In this document: one piece after another, positions 1 to 11,280 of the stretch | How positions within the stretch are numbered: the stretch's first letter is position 1 | How the letters are laid out: every line of letters begins with the position of its first letter | Assembly: GCF_003349955.1 (NCBI RefSeq) | Contig: NZ_QLKQ01000027.1 | Coordinates: 1 to 64,000, forward strand | Direction: 5' to 3' | DNA: 64,000 nt | DNA from: Azospirillum brasilense | GTDB taxonomy: Bacteria > Pseudomonadota > Alphaproteobacteria > Azospirillales > Azospirillaceae | Position numbers and translations under genes: made by a program | The notes under the pieces: generated by a model | What the model saw: only the letters and a program-made list of their open reading frames with translations | What the model was told of the DNA's origin: nothing | Databases searched by the model: none

Positions 1-112
1 CCCTAACCCTCCCCCGCTTCGCAGGGGAGGGGACCAATCTCCCTCTCCCGCGCAGCGGGGGAGGGAAGGGGCCCGCGGCGTCAGCCGTGGGAAGGGTGGG
101 GGCAACCGCTGC
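1..112. repeat. GC-rich palindromic intergenic repeat
   Basis: Two C-run/G-run hairpins lie back to back. The first (about 7-33) pairs CCCTCCCC with GGGGAGGG around a GCTTCGC-type loop. The second (about 39-69) pairs CTCCCTC with GAGGGAAG around GCGCAGC. A G-rich tail follows. This looks like the dispersed intergenic palindromes common in GC-rich proteobacteria. It lies just beyond the stop of the PPIase gene and could fold in its transcript, but there is no T-run, so I do not call a terminator. Copy number cannot be seen from one window. Confidence 0.5.
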
Positions 113-118
113 CGGACC

Positions 119-1084
119 TTAGTTCTTCTTCGGCTCTTCGGCCTTCGGAGCGCTCTGGGCCGGCGCGTCCGTGGCCGGCTCTTCCTTCGGCATCGGCGAG
201 CCGTCGAGCTGGAAGGTCTCGACCTTGGCGACCTTGCGCAGGTCGTCGACGACGTTGGTCACGATGTCCTTGCTGAGCTGCTGCTCGAGCTGCGGCTTCA
301 CCTCGTCCAGGGTCGGCTGCGGCTGGGTGCGCTTGTCCTCGACCTTGATGATGTGCCAGCCGAACTGCGTCTTCACCGGCTCCTTGCTCACCTCGCCCTT
401 CTTCATGGCGAAGGCGGCGTCGGCGAAGGGCTCGACCATCGTCTCCTTGGTGAAGTAGCCGAGGTCGCCGCCCTGCTCGGCGGCCACCGGGTCCTTCGAC
501 TTCTCCTTGGCCAGCTTGGCGAAGTCGCCGCCCTTCTTGAGCTGGGCGATGATCGCCTTGGCCTCGTCCTCCTTCTCGACGAGGATGTGGCTGGCCTTGA
601 CCTCTTCCTGGGCCGGGTTCTGCTTCAGGAAGGCCTGATAGGCCTCGTCCAGCTTGGCCGGGGTGATGCGCGACTGCACCTCCTTCTGGATGTAGGCGCG
701 CTGCACCGCGCGCTCCTCGGCGCGCTTGATCTCGTCCTTGACCTCCGGCGTGCCGGCGAGGTTGGCCTTGTAGCCGGCCTCGGCCACCAGCTTGGAGTTC
801 ACCAGCTGTTCGATCACCGCCGGGTAGATCATCTCCAGCGGCATCTGCTGCACCTGCGGCGGAAGCTGGGCGACCATGCGCTGGACGTCGGAGCGGTGGA
901 CCGCCTCGCCGTTGACGCGCGCCACCACCGGATCGGCGTCCGCCGTGGCGGGAGCGGCCTGCGCGGCGGGGGCGGGCGTGGCCGCGGGGGCCGGAGTCGG
1001 CGCCGGAGTCTGGGCGTGTGCGGCCAGAGCGAGGCCGCAGGCGGCCATCGACAGCAGGGCGGCGCGGAACACTCGATTCACCAT
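119..1084 (-). CDS. Exported parvulin-type peptidyl-prolyl cis-trans isomerase (PpiC/SurA family)
   Basis: A 321-residue protein expected to catalyse proline cis-trans isomerisation and assist folding of exported proteins in the periplasm. The N-terminus is a signal peptide with a hydrophobic stretch ending near AHA-Q. An Ala/Pro-rich linker follows, then a SurA-like helical region starting near 'VARVNGEAVHRSDV'. The central parvulin domain shows the signatures 'EVKASHILVE', 'GGDLGYFTKETMV' and 'TQFGWHIIKVED'. The C-terminus is a charged Pro/Lys tail. A longer reading frame starts upstream, but the ATG at 1084 gives the signal peptide directly and has an AAGGA ribosome site about 10 bases before it. 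It diverges from secA. The family is clear; a specific name (prsA, surA, ppiD-like) is not. Confidence 0.9.
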   Translation of the reverse strand: MVNRVFRAALLSMAACGLALAAHAQTPAPTPAPAATPAPAAQAAPATADADPVVARVNGEAVHRSDVQRMVAQLPPQVQQMPLEMIYPAVIEQLVNSKLVAEAGYKANLAGTPEVKDEIKRAEERAVQRAYIQKEVQSRITPAKLDEAYQAFLKQNPAQEEVKASHILVEKEDEAKAIIAQLKKGGDFAKLAKEKSKDPVAAEQGGDLGYFTKETMVEPFADAAFAMKKGEVSKEPVKTQFGWHIIKVEDKRTQPQPTLDEVKPQLEQQLSKDIVTNVVDDLRKVAKVETFQLDGSPMPKEEPATDAPAQSAPKAEEPKKN

Positions 1085-1425
1085 GGAGTCTTTTCCTTCC
1101 GGCGGATGTGTCTTGTCACGGTCAAGGGCATGACAGAACGTCTTATGATTGGCGGCGGCCGTTGATTTGGTGGCGGCTGTGCGGACGATCCGGCCCCGCG
1201 CCCGAATCCGCGGGGGATTAAGCATGGGTTCGCGGCGCGGGGCAAGCGGTCGTGATGCGCGGCCATGCCGCCGTCCTTCAGCCCCTTGCTTCGACCGTGT
1301 TCAAGGCGATATGGCGGCGGAACGGTGGTGCTTCCAGGGCGCGCCACACGCCGATCCCCGCCCCATGCAGGGCCGGCACCCCCACGATGCACCTCTCAAA
1401 GGGCCGGGCAAAGGGGCGGGTCTCG

Positions 1426-1454
1426 TTGACAGAAACTTGCTTCGGGCCTATGTG
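1426..1454 (+). promoter_or_regulatory. Sigma-70-type promoter of secA
   Basis: A perfect -35 TTGACA (1426-1431) is followed after 17 bases by TATGTG (1449-1454), about 50 bases before the secA start. It lies in the roughly 420-base divergent gap between the PPIase gene and secA, in which I see no gene. Match and spacing are seen in the sequence; activity is inferred. Confidence 0.6.
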
Positions 1455-1502
1455 AGACCGGTCAAAAAGCCGGCTTCACGACGTTCCACCCCCGAGGTTT
1501 TC

Positions 1503-4253
<2,751 letters not shown>

Positions 4254-4292
4254 GCGCCGCCGCGAAGAACGCCGTCAGGAGTGTTCTGGGAG

Positions 4293-4327
4293 GGGGCTGG
4301 GCCGCAGGGTCCGGCCCCTTTCCTTTT
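4293..4327 (+). terminator. Rho-independent terminator of secA
   Basis: An 8-bp stem, GGGGCTGG paired with CCGGCCCC (one G-T wobble), is followed by TTTCCTTTT, 40 bases after the secA stop and ahead of mscL. Confidence 0.6.
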
Positions 4328-4389
4328 GCGGTCCTGGAAACTTCGGCTGGGCTGTGGCGTTCTTCCCGACAACAAGCGGGAGCGCAGCC

Positions 4390-4836
4390 ATGTTGCAGGA
4401 ATTCAAGACCTTCATCAGCCGCGGCAATGTCGTGGAACTGGCCGTCGGCATCATCATCGGCGCGGCCTTCACCGGCATCGTCAACTCGCTGGTCAAGGAC
4501 ATGCTGATGCCGCCCATCGGCTGGATCATGGGCGGGATCGACTTCTCCAACTACTTCCTGAACCTGTCCGGCGGCCATTACGAGAGCCTGTCCGCGGCGG
4601 AGGCGGCGGGGGCGGCGACCATCAATTACGGCCGCTTCATCAACGCGCTCATCAACTTCTTCATCGTGGCGGGCGCGCTGTTCCTCATCGTGCGGCAGGT
4701 CAACCGCCTGCATTTCCTCCATGATTCCAAGCCGAAGGCGCCGCCCCGCCAGGAGGTGCTGCTGGAGGAGATCCGCGATGCGCTGCGCGCACGGCAGGCA
4801 CCCGCCTCGGGGGACACGACGCGACCGGGGGCGTGA
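4390..4836 (+). CDS. mscL: Large-conductance mechanosensitive channel MscL
   Basis: A 148-residue inner-membrane channel that opens under membrane tension to release solutes during hypo-osmotic shock. It begins '[20 protein letters not shown]', the conserved amphipathic N-terminus leading into TM1 ([17 protein letters not shown]). A periplasmic loop is followed by TM2 '[18 protein letters not shown]' and a charged cytoplasmic helix. Length and topology are normal. The ATG lies about 135 bases after secA, beyond the secA terminator, so it is probably transcribed separately or by read-through. Confidence 0.97.
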   Translation: MLQEFKTFISRGNVVELAVGIIIGAAFTGIVNSLVKDMLMPPIGWIMGGIDFSNYFLNLSGGHYESLSAAEAAGAATINYGRFINALINFFIVAGALFLIVRQVNRLHFLHDSKPKAPPRQEVLLEEIRDALRARQAPASGDTTRPGA

Positions 4837-4846
4837 AAGAATCTTC

Positions 4847-4875
4847 TTGGATTGTGCAGCGCAACCCATTATGTA
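4847..4875 (+). promoter_or_regulatory. Possible promoter of the DEAD-box helicase gene
   Basis: TTGGAT (4847-4852), a 17-base spacer and TATGTA (4870-4875) lie just after mscL. The hexamers are only partly consensus. Starting here would give a leader of roughly 200 bases before the helicase start. Confidence 0.3.
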
Positions 4876-4899
4876 AGGCGTCTTGATCGCTGGAGGCTC

Positions 4900-4930
4900 G
4901 CGCGTCTCTTGAGCGAGACGCGCTTTGATA
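4900..4930 (+). terminator. Hairpin with short T tail in the helicase leader (terminator or attenuator)
   Basis: A perfect 9-bp stem (GCGCGTCTC at 4900-4908 with GAGACGCGC at 4915-4923) has a six-base loop and is followed by TTTGATATTT. It may terminate mscL transcripts. If the promoter at 4847 is real, it would instead sit in the helicase leader. A second perfect 6-bp hairpin with an AAAA loop lies at 5005-5020. Confidence 0.45.
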
Positions 4931-5089
4931 TTTCGGGATGGCCTTCCTTGGGACCCGGCCACCCGTAGCTTCGGACAGACGCCTCTCCCTCTTCCGACCT
5001 CCTCCCGGCGAAAACGCCGGCGTTCCACCGCTCACCATCCTGGTGCGGCGGCCGTGCGCCGTCTTGGTCCTGAGGAAAGGTTACCCTAC

Positions 5090-6613
5090 TTGTCGTCCAT
5101 CGAAATGACCGCCGCTGACGCCCTCGTTGTCGAGACCGTTGCCACCGAGGCCTCTGTCACCGAGACCGCCGTCGCCGACGCAACCGTGACCGACACCACC
5201 GACACCGTTACCCCCAACGCTTTCGCCGGGCTGGGCGTCCATCCGCTCGTCGTGAAGGCGCTGGAGGCGTTCGAGTACAACACCCCGACCCCGGTCCAGG
5301 CCGAGGCGATCCCGCCGGCCCTGGAAGGCCGCGACATCCTGGCGACCGCCGAGACGGGCACCGGCAAGACCGCCGCCTTCATGCTGCCGGCGCTGACCCG
5401 CACCGTCGAGCTGCCGCGCCTCGGCGTCGCCGCCCCGCGCGTGCTGGTTCTGGCCCCGACGCGTGAGCTGGCCAAGCAGGTCACCGACGCGGCGCGCAAG
5501 TACGCCAAGTTCATGAAGTACAACATCGTGGACGTGGTCGGCGGCATGCCCTACCGCGACCAGCTGCGCCTGCTGTCGCGCGCGGTCGATGTCATGGTCG
5601 CCACGCCGGGCCGTCTGCTCGACCACGTGTCGCGCAACCGCATCGACCTCAGCGCCGTCGAGGTGCTGATCCTGGACGAGGCGGACCGCATGCTCGACAT
5701 GGGCTTCCTGGACGATGTGGAAACCATCGCCAAATGCTGCCCGGACACCCGCCAGACGCTGCTGTTCACCGCCACGCTGGACCGCCGCATGGCCCAGCTC
5801 GCCGGTAACCTGCTGCGCAACCCGGTGCGCGTCGCCGTTGAAAGCGCCACCACCTCGGTGAACGTCGAGCAGCGCCTGCACCATGCCGACGACATGGACC
5901 ATAAGCGCCGCCTGCTGAAGCACTTCGCGGACCTGCCCGAGGTCGGCAAGGCGATCATCTTCGCCGCCACCAAGCGCGACGCCGATGCGCTGGCCGAGGA
6001 GCTGAGCGACGCCGGGCACGCCGCCGCCGCCCTGCACGGCGACATGGACCAGTTCAAGCGCAACCGCACGCTCCAGCGCCTGCGCACCGGTCAGGTCCGC
6101 CTGCTGGTGGCGACCGACGTGGCGGCGCGCGGCATCGACGTGCGCGACATCACCCACGTCATCAACTTCGACCTGCCGCGCTCGGCGGAGGACTATGTCC
6201 ACCGCATCGGCCGCACGGGCCGTGCGGGCGCCTCGGGCGTGGCGATCTCCTTCGCCGCCCGCGCCGACCGCGACGCCCTGTTCCGCATCGAGCGCTACAC
6301 CGGCACCCGCCTCGACATCCACGTCGTTCCGGGCCTGGAGCCGCAGCGTCCGTTCCAGACCGGCGGCGGCGGTCGTCCCACGGGCCGTCCGGGTGGGCGT
6401 CCGGGTGGCGGCAACGGCGGCGGCTACAACAAGAAGCCGTGGGTGCGCAACGCCAACGGCGGTGCCGAGGGCGGCAAGCCGAACGGCGCTCCGGGTGGCC
6501 GTCCGCAGGGCCGTCCGATGAACCGCAACGAGCCTGCCCGCAGCGAGCATGGTGGTCACGCCCGCCGCGACTCGCAGGGCGGCAAGCCGGCGCACCGGGC
6601 GTCCAAGTGGTAA
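5090..6613 (+). CDS. DEAD-box ATP-dependent RNA helicase (RhlE/DeaD type)
   Basis: A 507-residue RNA helicase that unwinds short duplexes during ribosome assembly, mRNA turnover or cold adaptation. All core motifs are visible: Q motif 'TPTPVQAEAIP', Walker A 'AETGTGKT', 'APTRELAKQ', 'LDEADRMLD', 'FTATL', 'ATDVAARGIDV' and 'HRIGRTGRAG'. The C-terminus is a Gly/Arg/Asn-rich tail typical of RhlE-like proteins. The usual call would be the ATG at 5105, but that has no ribosome site nearby. An in-frame TTG at 5090 lies 9 bases after AGGAAAGG, so I place the start there. The long leader with hairpins suggests post-transcriptional control, as for other DEAD-box genes. A terminator follows. Confidence 0.92.
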   Translation: MSSIEMTAADALVVETVATEASVTETAVADATVTDTTDTVTPNAFAGLGVHPLVVKALEAFEYNTPTPVQAEAIPPALEGRDILATAETGTGKTAAFMLPALTRTVELPRLGVAAPRVLVLAPTRELAKQVTDAARKYAKFMKYNIVDVVGGMPYRDQLRLLSRAVDVMVATPGRLLDHVSRNRIDLSAVEVLILDEADRMLDMGFLDDVETIAKCCPDTRQTLLFTATLDRRMAQLAGNLLRNPVRVAVESATTSVNVEQRLHHADDMDHKRRLLKHFADLPEVGKAIIFAATKRDADALAEELSDAGHAAAALHGDMDQFKRNRTLQRLRTGQVRLLVATDVAARGIDVRDITHVINFDLPRSAEDYVHRIGRTGRAGASGVAISFAARADRDALFRIERYTGTRLDIHVVPGLEPQRPFQTGGGGRPTGRPGGRPGGGNGGGYNKKPWVRNANGGAEGGKPNGAPGGRPQGRPMNRNEPARSEHGGHARRDSQGGKPAHRASKW

Positions 6614-6634
6614 CAGCGGTTCGCCGCTGACATG

Positions 6635-6669
6635 AAAAAGGCGCGGTCCTTCGGGATCGCGCCTTTTTT
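6635..6669 (+). terminator. Rho-independent terminator of the DEAD-box helicase gene
   Basis: The stem AAAAGGCGCGGTCC pairs with GGATCGCGCCTTTT (one G-T wobble) around a TTCG tetraloop and runs into six T residues. It begins 22 bases after the helicase stop. Confidence 0.85.
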
Positions 6670-6694
6670 CTTGGGCGGGTCGCGGCGTGGCGGG

Positions 6695-6865
6695 CAAGAC
6701 TTCACACGGATTTCACGGATCGATACACGGATTACACGGATTTTTTTTAATAATAGATATTGGAAACCTGTTTCTCTTGCGCGATGCACCAGGGATGGCA
6801 GTGGACGAATAAATAAAAATCCGTGTAATCCGTGAAATCGTCCGTGCAATCCGTGTGAAGTCTTG
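6695..6865. repeat. Long inverted repeat built of CACGGAT units
   Basis: Two 51-base arms (6695-6745 and 6815-6865) are inverted copies matching at about 45 of 51 positions by eye. Each carries four CACGGA-type units spaced about 10-11 bases apart. The 69-base centre is AT-rich and unrelated. The structure fills the gap between the convergent helicase and cobD genes. It resembles the 'cacGGATTacacGGAT' intergenic repeats dispersed in many bacterial genomes. It has no coding capacity and could act as a bidirectional transcription barrier or a small non-autonomous element. Confidence 0.75.
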
Positions 6866-6882
6866 TTCCCCGCACCCGCGCC

Positions 6883-7890
6883 TCACAACCCCGCGATCCC
6901 CCACAGCAGCAGCGCCACCAGCAGCGCCAGGATCAATCCGGCCACGGCGTAGACCGCCAGCGCCCGCCCGATGTCGGCGGCGGTGGCGCGGGCGCGGCCG
7001 TCGCCGATCCAGGGTTCGGTGATGACCACGCCGCCGTCGCGGTGCGGCCCGCCCAGCGCCAGACCCAGCGCGCCGGCCATGGCGGCGGTCGGCCAGCCCA
7101 TGTTGAGCGAGGCCGCCTTGCCGCCGTCCCGCATCATCGTGCGGAAGGCGCCGCCGGCCTTCGCTCCGGCAAAGGGCGCGGCCAGCGCCAGGAGAAGCGC
7201 GGCCAGCCGCGCCGGGATGGCGTTCAGCGCGTCGTCCAGCCGCGCCGCGGTCTGGCCGAAACGTTCGTGCCGCACGCCGGCGTGGCCCAGCGCGGTGTCG
7301 GCGCCGTCGACCACCGCCCAGACCAGCAGGCCGGGCACGCCCAGCAGGGCGTAGCCGAAAACCGGAGCCACCAGCTTGCGGGCGAAGCCCTTGGCGGCGG
7401 CCTCGATGGCGGCGCGGGCGATGCCGTGCTCGTCCAGGCTGAAGGCGTGGCGGCGGGTGAGGGGGGCGACGGCCTCCCGCGCCGGGGCGACGCCGCCCTT
7501 GTCCAGGGCGCGGCGCACCGCCCGCACCCGCGCCCAGGCGCTCCGCCCGCGCAGCGCGGCGAGGATCACCGCCAGTTCCAGCAGCCAGCCGCGGCTCTGC
7601 GCCCCGATCCGCTCGACGATCAGCCCGACGGCGACGGCGGCCAGCACGAGCGCCAGCACGACCAGCGCGCCGCGCAGCAGGCGGACGGTCTTGCCGCGCT
7701 CCACCCGGTTCAGCCGCCGGTCGGCCCAGGCGCAGACGCGCTGCGCCAGCGCCGCCGGGTCGGGCAGGACGCGGCCGATCTGGTCGCCCGCGGCGGCGTC
7801 GATGGCGAGGGCCAGCAGGAGCAGGAACAGCGGCCCCGGACCGTTCAGGGGGGCGGCGCCGAGGAGGGCGGTGAGCGGGGCGTCGCCCAT
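6883..7890 (-). CDS. cobD: Adenosylcobinamide-phosphate synthase CobD/CbiB
   Basis: A 335-residue membrane enzyme of cobalamin synthesis that attaches the aminopropanol (phosphate) arm to adenosylcobyric acid. Supporting features are multiple hydrophobic segments and the family signatures 'SLDEHGIARAAIEAAAKGFARKLVAPVFGYALLG' (given here only as a landmark around residues 155-190), 'DGADTALGH' and the C-terminal 'GWPTAAMAGALGLALGGPH'. Length is typical. It lies 7 bases after the ankyrin gene on the same strand, so the two are probably co-transcribed. No other cob gene lies nearby. Confidence 0.93.
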   Translation of the reverse strand: MGDAPLTALLGAAPLNGPGPLFLLLLALAIDAAAGDQIGRVLPDPAALAQRVCAWADRRLNRVERGKTVRLLRGALVVLALVLAAVAVGLIVERIGAQSRGWLLELAVILAALRGRSAWARVRAVRRALDKGGVAPAREAVAPLTRRHAFSLDEHGIARAAIEAAAKGFARKLVAPVFGYALLGVPGLLVWAVVDGADTALGHAGVRHERFGQTAARLDDALNAIPARLAALLLALAAPFAGAKAGGAFRTMMRDGGKAASLNMGWPTAAMAGALGLALGGPHRDGGVVITEPWIGDGRARATAADIGRALAVYAVAGLILALLVALLLWGIAGL

Positions 7891-7897
7891 CGCGGCC

Positions 7898-8461
7898 TCA
7901 GCGCGCGCCGGCCTGGCGCAGCAGGTTGGCCACGCGGGCGTTGCGGCTGTCCTGCGCCCAGCTCAGCGTCGTGCGGCCGGTGAAATCGGTGCGGTCGGCC
8001 TGCGCCCCGGCCTTCAGCAGCCGTTCCACCAGATCGACGCGACCATAGCGCGCCGCGGTCATCAGCGGGGTGATGCCCTGGCGGTTGTCCTGGTCGACCT
8101 TGGCGCCCTTGGCCAGCAGAAGGTCCACGGCCTCCGGCGTGTCGGCCTCCACCGCGTAGTGCAGCGGGGTGTTGCCGGCCTTGTCGGCGCGGTTGGGGTT
8201 GGCCCCGCCGTCCAGCAGCAGACGCACCAGCTCGGGATGGCCGTTGCCGATGGCCACCAGCAGGACGGGGCGCCCGGTGGAATCGACCTGATTCGGGTTC
8301 TCCCCCTTCAGCAGCAGCAGCCGCAGCGCGCTGGTGTCGTTGGACGTCACCGCCTTGACCATGGAGGGACCTTCCAGGAGGTTGATCTGGGCCAGGGCCG
8401 GCGCCGCGACGGGGGCGGTCAGGCCGAGGGCCAGCAGGCTGAGCATCAGCAACCGTTTCAT
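7898..8461 (-). CDS. Exported ankyrin-repeat protein
   Basis: A 187-residue protein with a signal peptide (MKRLLMLSLLALGLTAPVAA, cleaved near PALA-Q) and four to five ankyrin repeats. Repeat cores such as 'NTPLHYAVEADTPEAVDLLL' and 'GITPLMTAARYGRVDLVERL' are clear. It probably acts as a periplasmic protein-protein interaction scaffold; no partner can be named. It lies 7 bases upstream of cobD on the same strand. Confidence 0.88.
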   Translation of the reverse strand: MKRLLMLSLLALGLTAPVAAPALAQINLLEGPSMVKAVTSNDTSALRLLLLKGENPNQVDSTGRPVLLVAIGNGHPELVRLLLDGGANPNRADKAGNTPLHYAVEADTPEAVDLLLAKGAKVDQDNRQGITPLMTAARYGRVDLVERLLKAGAQADRTDFTGRTTLSWAQDSRNARVANLLRQAGAR

Positions 8462-8565
8462 GGCGCGTCCTTTTGTGCGATCCGTGTGTGATCCGTCTTT
8501 CGGCCGGGGATACTATCCAGTTTGGCCCGGTTTGGCGACGGCGTCCCGCTGCAATGGAGCCGCCC

Positions 8566-8712
8566 ATGGTCCGCAACCCGCTCGCCCGCCACATTGCCCT
8601 GTTCCTGGCGGTGAAGGCCGCGCTGATCGCGCTGGGCCTGTGGTGGTTCCTCGGCGCCATGCCGGAGCCGCGCGGCGTGGTGACTCCGCCCGCCGCCGCG
8701 GCAAAGCCCTGA
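8566..8712 (+). CDS. Small single-pass membrane protein resembling CydP
   Basis: A 48-residue peptide with a positively charged start (MVRNPLARHI), one transmembrane helix (ALFLAVKAALIALGLWWFLG) and a Pro/Ala tail. The pattern R-x-I-A-x-x-L-A-x-K followed by a Trp-rich helix resembles the small cytochrome oxidase subunit CydP. No cydAB gene is nearby, so the name is a resemblance only. The ATG at 8566 has GGAG six bases upstream; an ATG at 8554 would add four residues. Confidence 0.6.
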   Translation: MVRNPLARHIALFLAVKAALIALGLWWFLGAMPEPRGVVTPPAAAAKP

Positions 8713-8795
8713 CGCCGCCGGGTCTGCGAACGGGAACCTCCGCTCGGCGGCCATGGTTGAACAGCGACCGGGAAGCGCAACAGGGGAAGACCGCC

Positions 8796-9401
8796 ATGAC
8801 CTTCGAAAGCGATGCGAACGCGAACCGCTCCGCCAGCCATCTGCGCGGCGCCGTGCGCGAGGCCGTGGGCATCTTCGCCAGCCGCGACTCCCTGCAAAAG
8901 GTCGTCGACGAGCTGACCCTGGCCGGGTTCCAGCGCCATGAGCTGAGCGTGCTCGCCAACGACGAGACCATCCGCGACCATCTCGGCCATGTGCCGGAGC
9001 GGGCGGAGGACATCGCCCACGACCCCGACGCGCCGCGCCAGTCCTACGTCTCGCCGGAGGATGTCGGCAGCGTGAAGGGCGTGGCGGTCGGCTTCCCGGC
9101 CTATGTTGGGGCGATCCTGGCGACCGGTGCCGTCCTGGCGACCGGCGGCACGGCCCTGGCGGCGGCAGCCGCCGCCGCGGCGGCGGGGGTGGGCGGCGGC
9201 GCCATGGGCTCGGTCATGTCGAACTGGCTGACCGACAAGCGCAACGAGCCGATGCTCCAGCACCTCGACAAGGGCGGCATCCTGCTCTGGGTCAATCTGG
9301 CCGACGCCGGGCGCGAGCAGCAGGCGCTGGAGATCATGAACCGCCACGCCTCCCAGCCGGTGGAGGTGCATGAGGTGGCGCAGTCCGGCTCCGAGACCTG
9401 A
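8796..9401 (+). CDS. Stress-protein-like protein with hydrophobic glycine/alanine segment
   Basis: A 201-residue protein. The N-terminal part (about 20-60, 'AVGIFASRDSLQKVVDELT' then 'LAGFQRHELSVLANDETI') resembles the YflT/general-stress-17M-like domain. Next comes an acidic linker, then a long Ala/Gly-rich hydrophobic segment (about 100-145) that could be a membrane hairpin. The C-terminal region ends with 'GGILLWVNLADAGREQQALEIM', again like a sensor of the same fold. A GGGGAAGA ribosome site precedes the ATG. It stands between the CydP-like peptide and a UreH-like membrane protein on the same strand. Function unknown. Confidence 0.8.
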   Translation: MTFESDANANRSASHLRGAVREAVGIFASRDSLQKVVDELTLAGFQRHELSVLANDETIRDHLGHVPERAEDIAHDPDAPRQSYVSPEDVGSVKGVAVGFPAYVGAILATGAVLATGGTALAAAAAAAAAGVGGGAMGSVMSNWLTDKRNEPMLQHLDKGGILLWVNLADAGREQQALEIMNRHASQPVEVHEVAQSGSET

Positions 9402-9505
9402 GCCCGAAGACCGGCCCGGCGCGGGCTGGAGCGCGTTGACTCAGGTCATGGCCTTCGCGGCGGGCTTCCCCTATACACGGGCGGTCTTCCAACCGGAGGT
9501 CCGCC

Positions 9506-10273
9506 TTGGACGCCCATTCGGCCCTAACGCTTCTCGACGCCGGCCTCAACCAGTGCGCCGTCGTGATCGACCGCGACGGCGGGCTGCTGGTCGCGCTGCT
9601 GACCGCCGGGCTGGTCGGGGGATCGACCCATTGCGCGGGCATGTGCGGCCCCTTCGTGCTGGCCCAGGTCACCGCCCGGCTGGAGCAGGTCCCGGCCTCG
9701 CGGATGAGCGAGTTCCACCGGTTGGCCGGGGCGGCGGTGCTGCCCTACCATCTGGGGCGCGGCACCAGCTACACACTGATCGGCGCGGCGGCGGCGATGG
9801 TCGCCGGCCATGTCGGGGCGCTGCCGGGCTTGAAATGGCTGTCAGTGGCGCTGCTGGCCTTCGCGGCGCTGTTCTTCCTCGGCTATGCGGTGAAGGGGCT
9901 GACCGCCTGGGTGCCCAAGCTCGACGGCGCGGCGCAGCGCTGGTGGGGCGACCGGGTGTCCCGGCTGGCCCGCCCGCTGTTCGGCAACCCCACGGGCTGG
10001 CGCGGCTACGGGCTGGGGCTGGCGCTCGGCTTCATCCCCTGCGGTCTTCTCTACGGCGCCGTGGCGGTGGCCGCGGCCAGCGGCAGCGCGCTGACCGGCG
10101 CGCTGGGCATGGCGGCCTTCGCGCTGGGCACGCTGCCGAGCCTGCTGGCGGTCGGCCTCGCCGGGCATCTGGCGGGGCGCACCTGGCGCTCCGCGGTGGC
10201 GCGGGCGGCGCCGGTCATCATGGTGGTGAACGCCGGGGTGCTGGGCTGGATGGCGGTCCGGATGATCGGGTGA
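9506..10273 (+). CDS. Membrane protein of the UreH/DsbD-like (TauE/SafE-related) transporter family
   Basis: A 255-residue inner-membrane protein with about six hydrophobic segments. The signature 'STHCAGMCGPFVLAQ' near residues 35-50 and the second-half motif 'GLALGFIPCGLLYGA' match the UreH-type cytochrome-biogenesis-like family, often linked to copper handling or cbb3 oxidase assembly. The start is TTG at 9506, eight bases after CCGGAGG. The paired Cys/Pro motifs suggest metal or thiol transfer, but the substrate is not known. Confidence 0.85.
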   Translation: MDAHSALTLLDAGLNQCAVVIDRDGGLLVALLTAGLVGGSTHCAGMCGPFVLAQVTARLEQVPASRMSEFHRLAGAAVLPYHLGRGTSYTLIGAAAAMVAGHVGALPGLKWLSVALLAFAALFFLGYAVKGLTAWVPKLDGAAQRWWGDRVSRLARPLFGNPTGWRGYGLGLALGFIPCGLLYGAVAVAAASGSALTGALGMAAFALGTLPSLLAVGLAGHLAGRTWRSAVARAAPVIMVVNAGVLGWMAVRMIG

Positions 10274-10291
10274 CCGCCGTCCCGCTCTGGA

Positions 10292-11188
10292 TTACCGGAG
10301 CTTTTCCGCCGACCCCTTCAGCGCCTCGCCCAGCGGGACCTCGCCGCAGCCGGGCTTGAGCGGCTGCTGCTGGCTCTCGTGCGGCGACCAGCCGGCGAGG
10401 TAAAGGATCTGGAAGGTCGCCTCGATGCGGCCGTCCGGCTCGGCGTAGCGCTCGGCGTAGCGGCGGGCGGCGTCGAACAGCAGGGCGCGGGTGGCCGGCA
10501 CCTTGCGGCGGGCCAGCACGGCGTTGGTCTCGCCCATGCCGCGCAGGTCGCGCATCAGGCGGAAGGCGTCGCTGTAGGTGACGGTGATGACGTCGCTGTC
10601 CACCACCGGCAGGGCGAAGCCGGCGCGCTGCATCAGCCCGCCGACGTCGCGGATCTCGGCGAAGGGCGACACGCGGGGCGACACGCCGCCGGCCACCTCC
10701 ATCTCCGCCTCGTACAGGCAGCGGCGCAGCTCCAGCAGCGTCTCCCCGCCCAGCATGGCCGCGCAGAAGAAGCCGTCGGGCTTCAGCGCCTGCCGCACCT
10801 GGACCAGCGCGCCCGGCAGGTCGTTGACCCAGTGGAGGCTGAGGTTGCTGACCACGAGGTCGAAGGTCTCCGGCACGAAGGGCAGGAACTCCTCGTCGGC
10901 GGCGACGGCCAGCGGACCGGCCCGCCGGGCGAAGCCGGGGGCGAGGTCGCAGGCCACCAGCGTCTCGACGCCCTTGCGCCCGCGCAGCGTCCGCCCCATC
11001 ACCCCGTCGTGGGCGCCGAGGTCGAGCGCGGTGGGAAAGGGCCGGGCCACGTCCTCCAGCCGGTCGACGAGGCGTTCGGCGACCTCCTCGAACAGGAAGG
11101 CGTGCTCGGCAAAGGCGGGGACGGCGCGGTCGCGGCGGCGGCGGACGAGCGCGCGGTCGAAGACGGTCATGCTGTCGGGCGTGGTCAT
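10292..11188 (-). CDS. SAM-dependent methyltransferase, BioC/NDUFAF5-like
   Basis: A 298-residue class I methyltransferase. Motif I is 'ALDLGAHDGVMGR' near residue 55; 'FDLVVSNLSLHWVNDLPGAL' and 'LKPDGFFCAAMLGGETLLEL' follow, as in BioC and in mitochondrial NDUFAF5, which acts in complex I assembly. The C-terminus with 'TVTYSDAFRLMRDLRGMGETN' is shared with the NDUFAF5 group of alphaproteobacteria. It is convergent with the UreH-like gene and diverges from fliQ. Substrate unproven. Confidence 0.88.
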   Translation of the reverse strand: MTTPDSMTVFDRALVRRRRDRAVPAFAEHAFLFEEVAERLVDRLEDVARPFPTALDLGAHDGVMGRTLRGRKGVETLVACDLAPGFARRAGPLAVAADEEFLPFVPETFDLVVSNLSLHWVNDLPGALVQVRQALKPDGFFCAAMLGGETLLELRRCLYEAEMEVAGGVSPRVSPFAEIRDVGGLMQRAGFALPVVDSDVITVTYSDAFRLMRDLRGMGETNAVLARRKVPATRALLFDAARRYAERYAEPDGRIEATFQILYLAGWSPHESQQQPLKPGCGEVPLGEALKGSAEKLR

Positions 11189-11280
11189 GCCCGCAATATA
11201 GCCCAGCCCCGGCGGGCTACAACCATCGGCGAAAGGGCGCCGTCGTGCTATGGTCGGCCGCGAACCTGCGGGAGCTTGCC

